Source: JAUMBM01 sp964645715 (GTDB taxonomy: Bacteria; Bacteroidota; Bacteroidia; Chitinophagales; Saprospiraceae). Taken from it: DNA of 64,000 nucleotides. Below are positions 24,021-34,569 of this stretch, piece by piece. How positions within the stretch are numbered: position 1 is the stretch's first letter; each line of letters starts with the position of its first letter. Where the stretch lies: the NCBI GenBank assembly GCA_964645715.1, contig CAZYAO010000007.1, positions 54,114-118,113 on the forward strand. The letters are read 5' to 3'. The notes beneath the pieces were generated by a model. It was not told where the DNA came from. It did not search any database and saw nothing but the letters and a program-made list of their open reading frames with translations. The position numbers and the translations under genes are program-made.

Positions 24021-27000
24021 ATGAAAAATATAGATCAACTTGACAAAAGGATAAGCAATCCCCTCAAAGTATTGCTCATCCTATTTATAAGTCTTGCTGC
24101 ACAAATCAACCTGTGGGCACAACCCACCCTGCTCATCGGGAGCGCTTCCCCCGATGCAGGCGATAATTTTTGCGTACCGGTAAGTGTTGTGGACTTTACC
24201 GACATCACCGAAATGTCGTTCTCCATTCAGTTCAACCCAGCCCTGGTCACCGCCCTCAACGTTTCGAATATCAACCCCATCATGGCAGCCGCGGGCTTCA
24301 ATGCAACCAATGTGACCATTGACAATGCAGCGGGTGTTATCACGATCAGTGGCTGGTCTACAGGACCTTGTACCGATCCCAATATTCCGGCAGTCACCCT
24401 GGGCAGCGGCACCGATCAGGTGCAGATTTTTGACCTCTGCTTTCAGGCTACGGGCAGTTACGGGCAACAGACACGACTGCAGGTCACTAACCAGCCGGTG
24501 CCTATTGTTGTCTACCGCAAAAATGTACTCAGCTGTATTAATATTGGTTTTCAGGACATCGATGCTGCCTTTGGGACAGTCACTATTGGCGTACGGCCGC
24601 TGTCTATACAGATTTCTGATGTTACGGCCAGCCCGGGCGATCAGGTATGTGTCGATTTTGTCATTGAGCAGGGATGGGACAATCTTGCGAGTCTGCAGTT
24701 TTCTGTCAATTATGACCCTGCCTTCCTCGAATTCCAAAGTCTTATCCACAACGATAACATCCCCAATCTGGCAGGACCAGGGCAAAGCTTTGGTGTGCCG
24801 GGCGTGGGTTCGGTACCACTAGGTGCCATTACCTGTTCCTGGGCAGCGCCCATTTCTACACCAGGTATCTCGGTGCCCGACAGCACCACTATGTTTCAGG
24901 CCTGCTTCAACGTGATAGGCGCCTGCGAATCCATTTCCACCATACAATTTACGCAAACACCGCGGCCGCTGGAAATCACCAACAATATCGTTCAGGGGCT
25001 GGAGATTCCCTTTGCGTCCAATGTGGGTACCATCCTCACCGATGCCTGTGATCCTACGGGTATTCAGCTTGTCATCAATTGCGGTGAGGCCGTCAACCTC
25101 AACGATCAGGTCTGTGTACAAATTCAGGCGGGCAGCAACTTCACGGGTGTTCGCCGCATGGAGTACCTGATGCAGTGGAATCCCAATGTACTCGAGTTCG
25201 TGAGCGTAGGTTCGTTCAACCTTACGGGCCTCAACGCATCTGCCTTTAATACATCCAATACCGATGACGGATTTTTGGGGTTGGAGTGGGCCTTCAATGC
25301 CCTGCCTTCAGGTGTTACGCGCTCCGAGGGGCAGGTACTCTACCAGGTGTGCTTCAATGTCATCGGTCTTGGCGGCGACAGCCCTGTCAACATCATCAGG
25401 TCAGATGCCACCGGCATTGTAGCTCCTTCGAGCAACATTGGCATCAATCCCTCCAACTGTATTGTACATGTCATTCAGCCCAATGGTGTAGGCATGTTGC
25501 TCAACGATGCACAGGCCGTACCGGGCGACCTCGCCTGTATTCCTTTCAACGTTGTCAACTTTGAAAACATCATCTCCTACCAGTTTACCTTCAACTGGGA
25601 TCCGGCTATATGGACTTTTCAGAGCATCAACGGTATCAACCTGCCAGGGGCTACCTTGGCCAATTTCAATACCAACCTGACCGATGCGGGCGGATTGTTA
25701 TTTGAGTGGTCGAGTCCTGGTCCCGTTTCTTTGTCTGACGGGCAGTCACTTTTCAATGTATGCTTCACCCCTGCTCCCACAGCCAGTCCGGACGACTGTG
25801 ATCTGCTGGACGCGCTGGGTTTCCCGCTGATCAACGAGGCCATCAGTTCCAATTCCAATGGCGAGAATATTGGCATTGTTACTACTCCGGCCAACCTCTG
25901 CGTTCTCTATCCCGAAGGCTACGGGCTGGCAGCCATGGAAACAACGGGTGACTGGCGGGATACTGTCTGTATGCCTTTCACAGTAGCTTCCTTCGACGAT
26001 ATTGTGAGCACCGGTTTCTCTGTATCATGGAACCCGCTGGAGCTCACCTATGTCAATACCCAGATCAACCCACTGCTGGCGGGACTCAATGTGACGACCA
26101 GCAATGCACCGGTAGGATCGCTGGACTTCCAGTTCAACAGCCCCGCAGCTGTCACCCTGCCCGACCAAACGGTTGCTTTCGAGGTTTGCTTTGAACTGTC
26201 GGGCCCCGCCAGAGCATGCTATGAGGTGTCTATTGAAGATACCAACGTGACGACCGTCAATGGTACAGGTAGTGTTACGGCCACCAATGCGGCCATGTGT
26301 ATTCGCGACCGCATTGTAGTAGATTCTGTCATCATCGTACCGGAGACCTGCCCTGGTCGCGGTGATGCGAGCGTACGACTCGTTGTTGCCGGTGGCCGCC
26401 AGCCTTACGGAACCAGCTGGACGCTGCTGTCCTCCGGCGAAAACCGCTTTCAGCCACTGTCACTCAGCAACCAGATATCTTCGGGTTTTGTGGCTTATAC
26501 GGTCTACGACTTCAGCGGACCTTCGCTTTCCGTCACCGATACCATTTTCATCCCGCTGCTAAATACTGCGCCGCCTGCCAATGCGGGTCCTGACCGCAAC
26601 CTGCCCTGTTCTCCCCCGCTGCTGCTGGTGAGCTGCCAGGGCAGTAATCCCGATTATGTATACTCATGGCGGCGTGTTGACGCGCCCAACCAGCCCAGCC
26701 TCAACGGTTGCTCCGTATTCCTGTCTGAACCCGGCAGCTACCAGCTGACGGCCATTGACCCCAACGGATGTATAGGGCTGGATACGATGCAGGTACTGCC
26801 GCGGCAAGAGCTGACAGCGGGTATCACGCTGCTGGGCGACTCTGTGTTTACCTGCGCCACCCAGTCTGTCACCCTGGGTATCGGTCCCAATACGACCAGT
26901 GGTCCCAGCATCCGTTACAGCTGGGAGATTGTCAGCGGTGGGCCGGTGGATACCGCCACCACGACGGCCAACAACTTTGTCGTTTTTGGCCCAGGTCGTT

Positions 27001-29957
27001 ACCGGCTCGTAGTACGCAACCTGTTTGACGGCTGCCGTACCGATACCGTCCTCAACATCATCGACGGCCGCCCGGTTTTCTTTGCCGATGCGGGCGAGTC
27101 CCTTTTCCAAAGCTGTACAGCCGAGCCGGCGGTATTCGACGGTTCAGGTACTTTCTATCCGGACCTCAACCTGACCTACAGTTGGCTGGATCCCAGCGGT
27201 AATACCATCTCCGACTCCATCCGGGCAGAGGCAACTGAGCTGGGGATATACACACTCATTGCTTTTGATCCTGCCAGTAGTTGTGAATCTGTTGATTATG
27301 TAGAATTACAACCCAATCCGGATGCGCCTGTCAGTGAAGCAGGTGATGATAGGCTAATCACCTGTGCAGCCACACAGGTGACCCTCAACGGATCGGTCAG
27401 TCCGCCCGACGGCAACTACCAGATTCAGTGGACAGCTACGGCGGGTGGCAGCCTTCAGCCGGGCACACAGGCCGAACTGCAGCCGGTGGCACTTACGGCA
27501 GGTCGCTATATACTGCAGATTGTCAATCTTGACAACAATTGCCGCAGTGCCGACACCGTCTTCGTACAGCAAAACACCGTGGCGCCGGTGGCCAATGCCG
27601 GCAGCAATCAGGTGATTACCTGTAGTCAGCCTTCTGTACTGCTCAACGGCAGCGCCAGCAGCCAGGGGGATACCATCCTCTACGCTTGGTATCTCAACAA
27701 CGTCAACAATCCGATCAGCGGTGCTGCAGCAGACAGTCTGCGGGTTACCACCCAGGGAAGCTACCTGTTGCAGGTGACCAATCTACTCAACAGTTGCTCG
27801 TCTTTTGATACAGTTGTTGTGAGCAACAATACCCAAAACCTGAGCGTCAGCCTCAGCTATACGGGTACAGAGCTTCGCTGCAACAACCCTGTGGCTACGA
27901 TTGGCTCCACCATTACACCGGCAGGAGCTCCCTTCACGGGAAGCTGGTCGGTGGTTAGTGGCGGCAATATAGTGGGGCCAACCAATGGTAACACCATTCA
28001 GATCAACCAGCCTGGCGTATACCGCCTTACCGTTACCCGCACCGACAACGGCTGCGTGAGTACAGGTGAATTTACGGTTACCAACGCGGGCATTACCCTG
28101 CCGGTAGCTACCATTGCCCAGGACTCCGCCTTTATCACCTGTCTGGAACCACAGCCGGTGATTAGCGGTACGGGCTCTGCTACCGGTAACAATATCAGTT
28201 ACCAGTGGAACAACCAAAGTGGCGGCAACGCAGCCGTAAGCCCTACCAACCTGTCAACGGCCGTTACGGGCGGAGGTATTTACCAGCTGCAGGTGACCAA
28301 TACCACTACTGGTTGCCGTGCTACCGACTCCATTCGCGTCATTGAGCGCAACCAGCTTCCGCTCATCAACATGCCACAGCAGGTCGGACCTGTGACTTGT
28401 GACAACCAGACGGTGGGGGTTCCGATCTCACCGGTGGTTACCACCCTTTTCAATACCTTCACTGCCACTTGGTCGGGTATTGGTGGCGGAACACCGACGG
28501 TCATCAACCAGCCTGCGACGGCCTTCACGCAGCCGGGTAGTTACCAGCTGCTGATTCGCAATACTACAACGGGTTGTGAGTCGCGCGATACGGTTACTGT
28601 CACCGGCAACCTCAACCGGCCAACGTTTAGCATTGCTGCCATTCCAGATTTCATCTGTACATCAACCACTGTCGGCATCAATGCTGCTGGTTCGGGCAGC
28701 CCCAATGCATATCGCAGTATCGGCTGGACGAGCCTCAATCCGCTCAATACAGTAAGCCCGGCCTCCGGCAGCCTGCTCGTCAATGTCAACGGCCCCGGCC
28801 AATACAGGCTGACCCTGACGTTTGCCAATAATGGCTGTTCTGCGGATACCTTGGTGACAGTTGCTGACAACCGTACCCCACCGACTGCGGATGCGGGTGA
28901 CAACCTGAGCCTCGAATGTGGTGAGACCTCTATGCTGGATGGCAGTGGCTCTTCTGCCGGTAATAACATTACCTATCGGTGGTCAACCATCAGCGGTTCG
29001 CCCCTCGTGGCTGACTCCACCGCAATTTCGCCTATGGTGAGCGGTGCGGGTAGCTACCAGCTGATTGTCACCAACACCATCAACGGTTGCCGGGATACTG
29101 CAGCAGTATCTACCAGCCTCGTGTTCCCACCGGATGCGCAGGCAGGTGCCAATTTGCTCGTCTGCGGTGATACGGCAGTCATCAACGGTAATCTGCCGGC
29201 CGGAACCACTGGTCTCTGGACAGCAGCAGGGGCAGTTTCTTTTGCCAATGCCAGTGCTGCCCAGACGACCCTTTCGGGGCTGCCGGCGGGTACGTCGCTG
29301 GTGTATTGGACGTTATCCGCTCCCGGCTGTCCCAACTACAGCCGCGACGAACTACAGGTGAGTCAGGCGGCCAGCCCGTTGGCCAACCAGGATGCCATAG
29401 CGATTCCTGCCGACGGGCCGCGCAACCAGACAATCAATGTACTCGATAACGATTTGCTCAATGGCGCTTCTGCGCTCACGCTCCGCCTGCTGACGCTGTC
29501 AACCCCTATCGGCCTGCTCGACACTTCGCAGTTTGCCAATGGACAGCTTACCTTCTTTGCACCGCAGGGTGTGGGTGGAACGACGGAGGTACTTTATCAG
29601 ATCTGCAGTGTTGATTGCCCCGAGCGCTGCGCCATTGGCCGTGTGCTCATCAATGCCGAGCAGGGCGAAATCGGTGCTGATCTGCCCAATACCATCACAC
29701 CCAATGGCGATGGTCTCAACGATGTGCTAATCTTCGACATCATCCAGTACAATCCGGTGGATAAGTTCCCCAACAATGAGCTCATTGTCTTCAATCGCTG
29801 GGGGGATATTGTGTTTACGCAAGCGCCGTATGCCAACCAGTGGGGTGGCGAGGGTAAGGATGGTAGTTTGCTGCCTGAGGGTACTTACTATTATATCCTG
29901 CGATTGGATATTAGTGAGGGTATTATCCTGCGTGGCGATATAACGATTGTTCGATAG
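24021..29957 (+). CDS. Giant surface protein: five cohesin-like domains, Ig/PKD-like repeats, T9SS type B sorting domain
   Basis: The 1978-residue protein starts with a signal peptide (about 1-34). Five domains of 140-155 residues follow (about 35-770), each resembling a cohesin beta-sandwich, for example FCVPVSVVDFTDITEMSFSI and ACIPFNVVNFENIISYQFTF. Each has one cysteine in the second strand (xCVPxxV type) and one near the end (xxCFxx), a pattern not usual in cellulosomal cohesins. From about 860 to 1790 come roughly ten 90-residue Ig/PKD-like repeats ending in GxYxLxVxNxxxxC. A short stretch, IPADGPRNQTINVLDNDLL, precedes the C-terminal gliding-motility/CHU_C domain (TITPNGDGLNDVLIF ... 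NRWGDIVF, about 1885-1978), which targets it to the T9SS. It is co-transcribed with the PorP/SprF gene. A role in adhesion or gliding is inferred. Confidence 0.88.
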   Translation: MKNIDQLDKRISNPLKVLLILFISLAAQINLWAQPTLLIGSASPDAGDNFCVPVSVVDFTDITEMSFSIQFNPALVTALNVSNINPIMAAAGFNATNVTIDNAAGVITISGWSTGPCTDPNIPAVTLGSGTDQVQIFDLCFQATGSYGQQTRLQVTNQPVPIVVYRKNVLSCINIGFQDIDAAFGTVTIGVRPLSIQISDVTASPGDQVCVDFVIEQGWDNLASLQFSVNYDPAFLEFQSLIHNDNIPNLAGPGQSFGVPGVGSVPLGAITCSWAAPISTPGISVPDSTTMFQACFNVIGACESISTIQFTQTPRPLEITNNIVQGLEIPFASNVGTILTDACDPTGIQLVINCGEAVNLNDQVCVQIQAGSNFTGVRRMEYLMQWNPNVLEFVSVGSFNLTGLNASAFNTSNTDDGFLGLEWAFNALPSGVTRSEGQVLYQVCFNVIGLGGDSPVNIIRSDATGIVAPSSNIGINPSNCIVHVIQPNGVGMLLNDAQAVPGDLACIPFNVVNFENIISYQFTFNWDPAIWTFQSINGINLPGATLANFNTNLTDAGGLLFEWSSPGPVSLSDGQSLFNVCFTPAPTASPDDCDLLDALGFPLINEAISSNSNGENIGIVTTPANLCVLYPEGYGLAAMETTGDWRDTVCMPFTVASFDDIVSTGFSVSWNPLELTYVNTQINPLLAGLNVTTSNAPVGSLDFQFNSPAAVTLPDQTVAFEVCFELSGPARACYEVSIEDTNVTTVNGTGSVTATNAAMCIRDRIVVDSVIIVPETCPGRGDASVRLVVAGGRQPYGTSWTLLSSGENRFQPLSLSNQISSGFVAYTVYDFSGPSLSVTDTIFIPLLNTAPPANAGPDRNLPCSPPLLLVSCQGSNPDYVYSWRRVDAPNQPSLNGCSVFLSEPGSYQLTAIDPNGCIGLDTMQVLPRQELTAGITLLGDSVFTCATQSVTLGIGPNTTSGPSIRYSWEIVSGGPVDTATTTANNFVVFGPGRYRLVVRNLFDGCRTDTVLNIIDGRPVFFADAGESLFQSCTAEPAVFDGSGTFYPDLNLTYSWLDPSGNTISDSIRAEATELGIYTLIAFDPASSCESVDYVELQPNPDAPVSEAGDDRLITCAATQVTLNGSVSPPDGNYQIQWTATAGGSLQPGTQAELQPVALTAGRYILQIVNLDNNCRSADTVFVQQNTVAPVANAGSNQVITCSQPSVLLNGSASSQGDTILYAWYLNNVNNPISGAAADSLRVTTQGSYLLQVTNLLNSCSSFDTVVVSNNTQNLSVSLSYTGTELRCNNPVATIGSTITPAGAPFTGSWSVVSGGNIVGPTNGNTIQINQPGVYRLTVTRTDNGCVSTGEFTVTNAGITLPVATIAQDSAFITCLEPQPVISGTGSATGNNISYQWNNQSGGNAAVSPTNLSTAVTGGGIYQLQVTNTTTGCRATDSIRVIERNQLPLINMPQQVGPVTCDNQTVGVPISPVVTTLFNTFTATWSGIGGGTPTVINQPATAFTQPGSYQLLIRNTTTGCESRDTVTVTGNLNRPTFSIAAIPDFICTSTTVGINAAGSGSPNAYRSIGWTSLNPLNTVSPASGSLLVNVNGPGQYRLTLTFANNGCSADTLVTVADNRTPPTADAGDNLSLECGETSMLDGSGSSAGNNITYRWSTISGSPLVADSTAISPMVSGAGSYQLIVTNTINGCRDTAAVSTSLVFPPDAQAGANLLVCGDTAVINGNLPAGTTGLWTAAGAVSFANASAAQTTLSGLPAGTSLVYWTLSAPGCPNYSRDELQVSQAASPLANQDAIAIPADGPRNQTINVLDNDLLNGASALTLRLLTLSTPIGLLDTSQFANGQLTFFAPQGVGGTTEVLYQICSVDCPERCAIGRVLINAEQGEIGADLPNTITPNGDGLNDVLIFDIIQYNPVDKFPNNELIVFNRWGDIVFTQAPYANQWGGEGKDGSLLPEGTYYYILRLDISEGIILRGDITIVR

Positions 29958-30191
29958 CATTTGGGTGGCTGGCGCCACCCAAATGCTTTTTTTAAGCCAG
30001 CTTTACATTTTTCTTCGAAAAATGTAAAGCTGGCTTTGTTTTTTTGGTGGCTGGCGCCACCGGTATGGTTTCCCAGTTTCACATTTTTCCGTGAAAAATG
30101 TGAAACTGGCTTTATTTATCATTTTGGTGGCTCTGGCTACCAAAATGACCATATTCAAAACCTTTTTGGTGGCACAAGCCACCAAAAAAGT
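29956..30191. repeat. Six palindromes with core and stem alternating
   Basis: Core 29956-29987 (14-bp arms, GGTGGC-TGGC-GCCACC), stem 29994-30036 (perfect 20-bp arms, loop TTC), core 30046-30061, stem 30073-30109 (17-bp arms, loop CGT), degenerate core about 30120-30147, core about 30161-30191. The two stems are related: CAGCTTTACATTTTTC and CAGTTTCACATTTTTC differ at two places and both changes are matched in the opposite arm. Confidence 0.93.
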
Positions 30192-30261
30192 TTTTTTATG
30201 TACATTGCATCTAACTCATGAAGACAGACGCGCTGACAGGCAAACGCAAGGATAAACACAT

Positions 30262-33200
30262 ATGAAAACACGACTGATTTTTGTAGCGCTGATGAGCTGT
30301 ACATTCATGGCGATGGCTCAGATCCAGCTGCGCGTAGTTATTGAATCGGGCAATGCCTTCTCTGACTGCTTTGATATCGTGCCCCCTGCTGAGCCCGTGT
30401 GGGAAGTGCGCGCCAACACGAGCCCCTGGGCTGTTTTTGCCACCTCCGGCAATTGTTTCAACACCACCCCTTATACGGTCTATCAGGTCGACTATGACTG
30501 TCCGGAAGACCTGCCTGCTACTGTTGAGGTATGTCTGCGCACCTTTGATAACGACGCGGTCATTCCCTGCACCATCATCCGGGACTGTGTGGAGTTCATC
30601 TGCAGTCAGATCAGCCTGCCTGCAGTGGGCCAGACGGCCAGCCACACCCTCAATCTTAGCGGTACAGGCAACTCGGGGGGCGTGGTCAATTTTCGCATTG
30701 AGCTCAACGGTTCGCCCGACAATGATATCATCTGCAACGCCCATCCGCTGGGAACCCTCAGTTATGGCGATACCCTCGGCAACGCGAGTCAGGGCATATA
30801 CAACAATTACTGCGCCACCACCACCGGTGACCCTTATCCTCCGGATTTTGGCGGCTACTTTCTCAACGATGCCGGCACTTGGTTTCGATTCAACTCGGGT
30901 CCCAACCCCGCGGGCATGATTGCCGTTGATATCCTCAGCGACCCTGCGCAAAGCGGTGATCCGATTGATCTTGAGGCGCTGGTCTTCACGGCTCCCAACG
31001 GTTGCAACGGCCCCCTGACCGTCTATCCGGTATATGATTTTGTCAACAACACAGCCGACACCCGGCTCTACCTCTACTGCCCTGCCGCCAATACCGACTA
31101 CTTTATTTTTGTTGACGGCGGGCAGAGCACAGCTGATGGAGAGCGGGGCGTATTTGGTCTTCAGGTGTGGGATATAGGCGAAACAGAAGGCGGCGACCTG
31201 CGCTGTGACCACGAAGATCTCGGAACCGTGCCGGCTGGCGGGTCGGTATCTACCAACGGCTGGCGCAGCAACTTCTGTGCAGGCTCTCTGCAGGATCCCT
31301 TTGTCGCCTCTTTTGTGAGTCAGCACTCCGTATGGTTTAGTTTTGTAGCCCCGCCCTCCGGCCACGTCATCATCGAAGGCATCAGCGATACCCTACGCAA
31401 ACCCATAGGCGTGCAGATTGCCCTCTACCGATCGTTCAACGGCAGCTGCAACGGCTTCTTCAGTCATATCAGGAGTCAGTATACCGACACCTCACTAGAT
31501 GAGCGCATGCAGATAAGCTGCCTTTTTCCGGGGCAGCGGTATTTTATACTCATCGACGGCTCCGGGGATGCCGCCAGGGGATTATTCCGCCTGACGGTAA
31601 GCGATGCTGGCGACATTACGCCTTTCACTTACCAAGATACCACCCTGTGCTATGGGCAGCAATTGCAGGTAGCCAATTCCGTCTATACCGAGTCGGGTAC
31701 TTACAACGACACCATCCCGCTCACCGGCAGTTGCTACCGTGTGATTGTGACAGAACTCACCATCCTCGACAGCATTACCGTCGACGTCCAGCAGACGCGG
31801 CTGGCGTACAGCGAGGGAGTGGCCAATGCTCAGGCTATGGCAACTGCCACGGGTGGTAGCGGCGGCGGATATACATTTAGCTGGTGCAATGGCGAAACAG
31901 GCGCCACTGCCGAGCAGCTCATCGGCGGCAGCCTGTGCTGCGTGACCGTCACCGACAGTCTGGGCTGCACAGGAAGAGCGTGTTTTGAGGTTGAGTACGC
32001 GCGCCCCATCCTGCCCAGTTTTCAGGGAGACAGCCTGTCCTGTTTTGGCGACAGCGATGGCCGCATTGTATTTTCGGCCAGCAGTGGGTATCCTCCCTAC
32101 AACTACAGCTGGCAGCACAGCACCCTGCCTCTCAACGGCAGTGGCGACCTGCTGCCGGAGCAGCCCGTCACCATCGATCAGCTGCCTGCTGGCGACTACA
32201 GTGTGACCATCAGTGATATATTATTTGATACAACCTTTATTGTCAGCGTATGGCAGCCGATGCCACTGATATTTGCTGCTATCAGCCTCAACAATGCCAG
32301 TTGTTTTGGGTTCTGCGATGGCACAGCCAGCGTAACGGCAGCAGGAGGCACACCCCCCTATCAGTTCAGCTGGTCCGACCCCAGCGGGCAGGGAAGCTCG
32401 CTGAGCAACGCCTGTGCCGGCAGTTATGCACTCCTCCTTTCCGACGCCAACGGATGTGAGACCGACACCAGCCTGCTGATTGGTCAGCCTCCACAGTTTA
32501 TTGCCAGCCTGCAAGTCAGCAGACCCATATCCTGTTTTGACGGACGCGACGGGCAACTCACAGTCTCCACCAATGGTCAGCCTGTACAGTGGCGATGGTC
32601 GCAAGGGGCAACGACTGCCATAGGTGACAGTTTGGCTACCGGTAACTATACCGTCACCGTCACCAATGCTGACGGTTGTGAAGCAACTGCCAGCACTTTT
32701 CTGCCGCAACCTGGCAGCCCGCTCACTGTCGAGCTTGCCGTACGAAGAGTCATCAGTTGCTATGCAGCCACCGACGGCCAGCTGGAATATCGGGCAGGAG
32801 GTCCCTACCAAAGTCTTAACAGTTTGTGGAGTACCGGCAGTCGGCTCCCAGTACTGACGGACATAGGCGCAGGCGTCTACCGTCTCACCATCACCAGTGA
32901 GAAAGGCTGCACGGCAACTGATAGTATACAGCTCGATCAGCCCCAGCCCCTGGCTGCCAATCCGGACATAGGTCACGTCAACTGCCTTACAGGCCCCTAT
33001 GGCGGTAGTCTGTCTATAGGTAATGCCAGTGGTGGCAAACCACCCTACCTGTATGCGCTGGATGAGCAGCCCTTTGCGCCCACCGCCCGCTGGGAAGGCC
33101 TTCCGGCGGGTGCCTACACCCTAAGGCTGCTCGATACAGCCAACTGCCTGCTCAGTCTGCCTGTCCGCATCAACGAACCCCCGGAGCTCATCGTGAGCCT

Positions 33201-33711
33201 GGGCGATGACCAGGACATACGGCTGGGCGACAGCATTGAACTCAGGGTACAGGCCAACAGCAGCCAGTTGGTGTTCAGCTGGCCTCATCTGCCCGGCTTT
33301 GGGGGTGACCGCTTGTACGTGCGCCCGCTCGAAACCCAGGTGTTTCGGGTCATTGCGCGCGACACCCTCACCTTCTGCGAAGAAGAAGCCTATATACGGC
33401 TGAGCGTGGACAGAAACCCGCGCGTCTACATGCCCACAGCCTTCAGTCCCAACAGCGACGGCGTCAACGATAGCTACTACCCGCTGACAGACAATGATGT
33501 ATTACAGATACGCAGTCTGCGCATCTTCAGCCGGGGCGGACAGTTGGTATATGAAGGCCGCCAGTTGGCTCCCAATGATCCGCTGCGGGGCTGGGACGGC
33601 AACTTCCGGGGAGAGCCAATGCCCGTTGGCATGTATGCCTTTTGGGCAGAGATAGCGTTCCTGGATGGCCGGACAGAAATTTTCAAGGGGGAACTCATTC
33701 TACTGCGCTAG
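30262..33711 (+). CDS. SprB-repeat surface protein with T9SS type B sorting domain
   Basis: This 1149-residue exported protein has a signal peptide (1-19) and an N-terminal domain of unknown type. Two PPC-like modules follow (about 140-310 and 325-460, NDIICNAHPLGTLSYGD and LRCDHEDLGTVPAGGS). Then come four to five SprB-type repeats (SCFGDSDGRIVFSASSGYPP, SCFGFCDGTASVTAAGGTPP, SCFDGRDGQLTVST and others, about 590-1000). The C-terminus is a CHU_C domain (YMPTAFSPNSDGVNDSYYPL, about 1055-1149). It should be secreted by the T9SS and retained on the surface as an adhesin-like protein. It follows the giant cohesin-like protein on the same strand but is separated by six palindromes, so it may be transcribed separately. 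Confidence 0.87.
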   Translation: MKTRLIFVALMSCTFMAMAQIQLRVVIESGNAFSDCFDIVPPAEPVWEVRANTSPWAVFATSGNCFNTTPYTVYQVDYDCPEDLPATVEVCLRTFDNDAVIPCTIIRDCVEFICSQISLPAVGQTASHTLNLSGTGNSGGVVNFRIELNGSPDNDIICNAHPLGTLSYGDTLGNASQGIYNNYCATTTGDPYPPDFGGYFLNDAGTWFRFNSGPNPAGMIAVDILSDPAQSGDPIDLEALVFTAPNGCNGPLTVYPVYDFVNNTADTRLYLYCPAANTDYFIFVDGGQSTADGERGVFGLQVWDIGETEGGDLRCDHEDLGTVPAGGSVSTNGWRSNFCAGSLQDPFVASFVSQHSVWFSFVAPPSGHVIIEGISDTLRKPIGVQIALYRSFNGSCNGFFSHIRSQYTDTSLDERMQISCLFPGQRYFILIDGSGDAARGLFRLTVSDAGDITPFTYQDTTLCYGQQLQVANSVYTESGTYNDTIPLTGSCYRVIVTELTILDSITVDVQQTRLAYSEGVANAQAMATATGGSGGGYTFSWCNGETGATAEQLIGGSLCCVTVTDSLGCTGRACFEVEYARPILPSFQGDSLSCFGDSDGRIVFSASSGYPPYNYSWQHSTLPLNGSGDLLPEQPVTIDQLPAGDYSVTISDILFDTTFIVSVWQPMPLIFAAISLNNASCFGFCDGTASVTAAGGTPPYQFSWSDPSGQGSSLSNACAGSYALLLSDANGCETDTSLLIGQPPQFIASLQVSRPISCFDGRDGQLTVSTNGQPVQWRWSQGATTAIGDSLATGNYTVTVTNADGCEATASTFLPQPGSPLTVELAVRRVISCYAATDGQLEYRAGGPYQSLNSLWSTGSRLPVLTDIGAGVYRLTITSEKGCTATDSIQLDQPQPLAANPDIGHVNCLTGPYGGSLSIGNASGGKPPYLYALDEQPFAPTARWEGLPAGAYTLRLLDTANCLLSLPVRINEPPELIVSLGDDQDIRLGDSIELRVQANSSQLVFSWPHLPGFGGDRLYVRPLETQVFRVIARDTLTFCEEEAYIRLSVDRNPRVYMPTAFSPNSDGVNDSYYPLTDNDVLQIRSLRIFSRGGQLVYEGRQLAPNDPLRGWDGNFRGEPMPVGMYAFWAEIAFLDGRTEIFKGELILLR

Positions 33712-33720
33712 AGCTGAAGG

Positions 33721-33912
33721 GAGATACACCTTGTCAAACCGACAGAGGCTGTTCGGACAGCGCACCCTGTTGTCTCAGGGTGGTCAGGGTTTATAGCCGG
33801 TCAAACCGACAGAGGTTGTTCGGACAGCGCACCCTGTTATCTCAGGGTGGTCAGGAGATATACCCTGTCAAACTAACAGAAGCTGTTCGGATAGTGCGCC
33901 CTGTTGTATGGA
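33721..33912 (+). repeat. 67-bp tandem repeat array, three units
   Basis: Units start with GTCAAAC at 33733, 33800 and 33867, so the period is exactly 67 bp twice. Each of the first two units can form a small hairpin (unit 1: GCTGT-TCGG-ACAGC, 33748-33761) and a second one (CACCCTG-N6-CAGGGTG, 33763-33782). Unit 3 is degenerate and loses the second stem. The array begins 10 nt after the SprB-like gene and has no relation to the GGYGGC palindromes. Confidence 0.9.
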
Positions 33913-33999
33913 CCTTAGCAGTCTACTAACACGTATTTAGCATTTTTTTAACGAAAACAATGCAGAAATAGGCCGAAATTGCCCCAAAAAACAAGCGAT

Positions 34000-34566
34000 A
34001 TGAATAAAATTTTGCTGCTGATGATCATGGGTATGAGCCTGCTGGTATACAGCGGCTGCGGCAAGGACGATAACAACCCTGCCGATGAAAACCTGCTGCG
34101 GTACGACGGGGAAAATGCCACTGGCCCGCTGCTGGCTGCCGGCAATTACGAGACCGCCGTACGCTTTACCCGCGCGCAGACAGAGCCCTTCAGCGGGCGG
34201 AAACTGATTGGCGTGCGCTGGTTTACGGGGCCGCTCCCGGCTGCCTGCGAACTGCGCGTATACGGCAAAGGGCAGGGCAACACACCTGGTACGCTTTTGT
34301 ACAGTGCCAACGTAATCAACCAGGTGCGGGCATTTGGCTGGACCTACCACACCCTCTCAACGCCCGTCACGATTGAAGCTGATGACCTGTGGATCAGCAT
34401 AGCATTCACCCACAGTCAGCAGGGACAGTCTATTGGGTGCGATGCAGGTCCCAACCGCGTAAACGGCGACTGGATATTCGATGAAGCGCTTGGGGAGTGG
34501 CAGACGTATACTGCCCGTACGGGAGAGAGTGTCAATTGGAACATTCGGGGTGTCGTTGGGGAGTAG
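34000..34566 (+). CDS. Lipoprotein of unknown function
   Basis: This 188-residue protein has a lipoprotein signal peptide (MNKILLLMIMGMSLLVYSGC; the lipobox cysteine is about residue 20), followed by an acidic GKDDNNPADE stretch. The remainder looks like a beta-sandwich, with WFTGPLPAACELRVYGKGQG and ADDLWISIAFTHSQQGQSIG. This resembles the jelly-roll modules found at the C-termini of secreted Bacteroidota proteins, where GTPGTLLYSANV-type strands are common. No enzyme motif is visible. The start at 34000 gives a proper signal peptide, and an upstream in-frame start (33979) would spoil it. It may sit in the outer membrane near the SprB-like proteins. Confidence 0.7.
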   Translation: MNKILLLMIMGMSLLVYSGCGKDDNNPADENLLRYDGENATGPLLAAGNYETAVRFTRAQTEPFSGRKLIGVRWFTGPLPAACELRVYGKGQGNTPGTLLYSANVINQVRAFGWTYHTLSTPVTIEADDLWISIAFTHSQQGQSIGCDAGPNRVNGDWIFDEALGEWQTYTARTGESVNWNIRGVVGE

Positions 34567-34569
34567 TTG

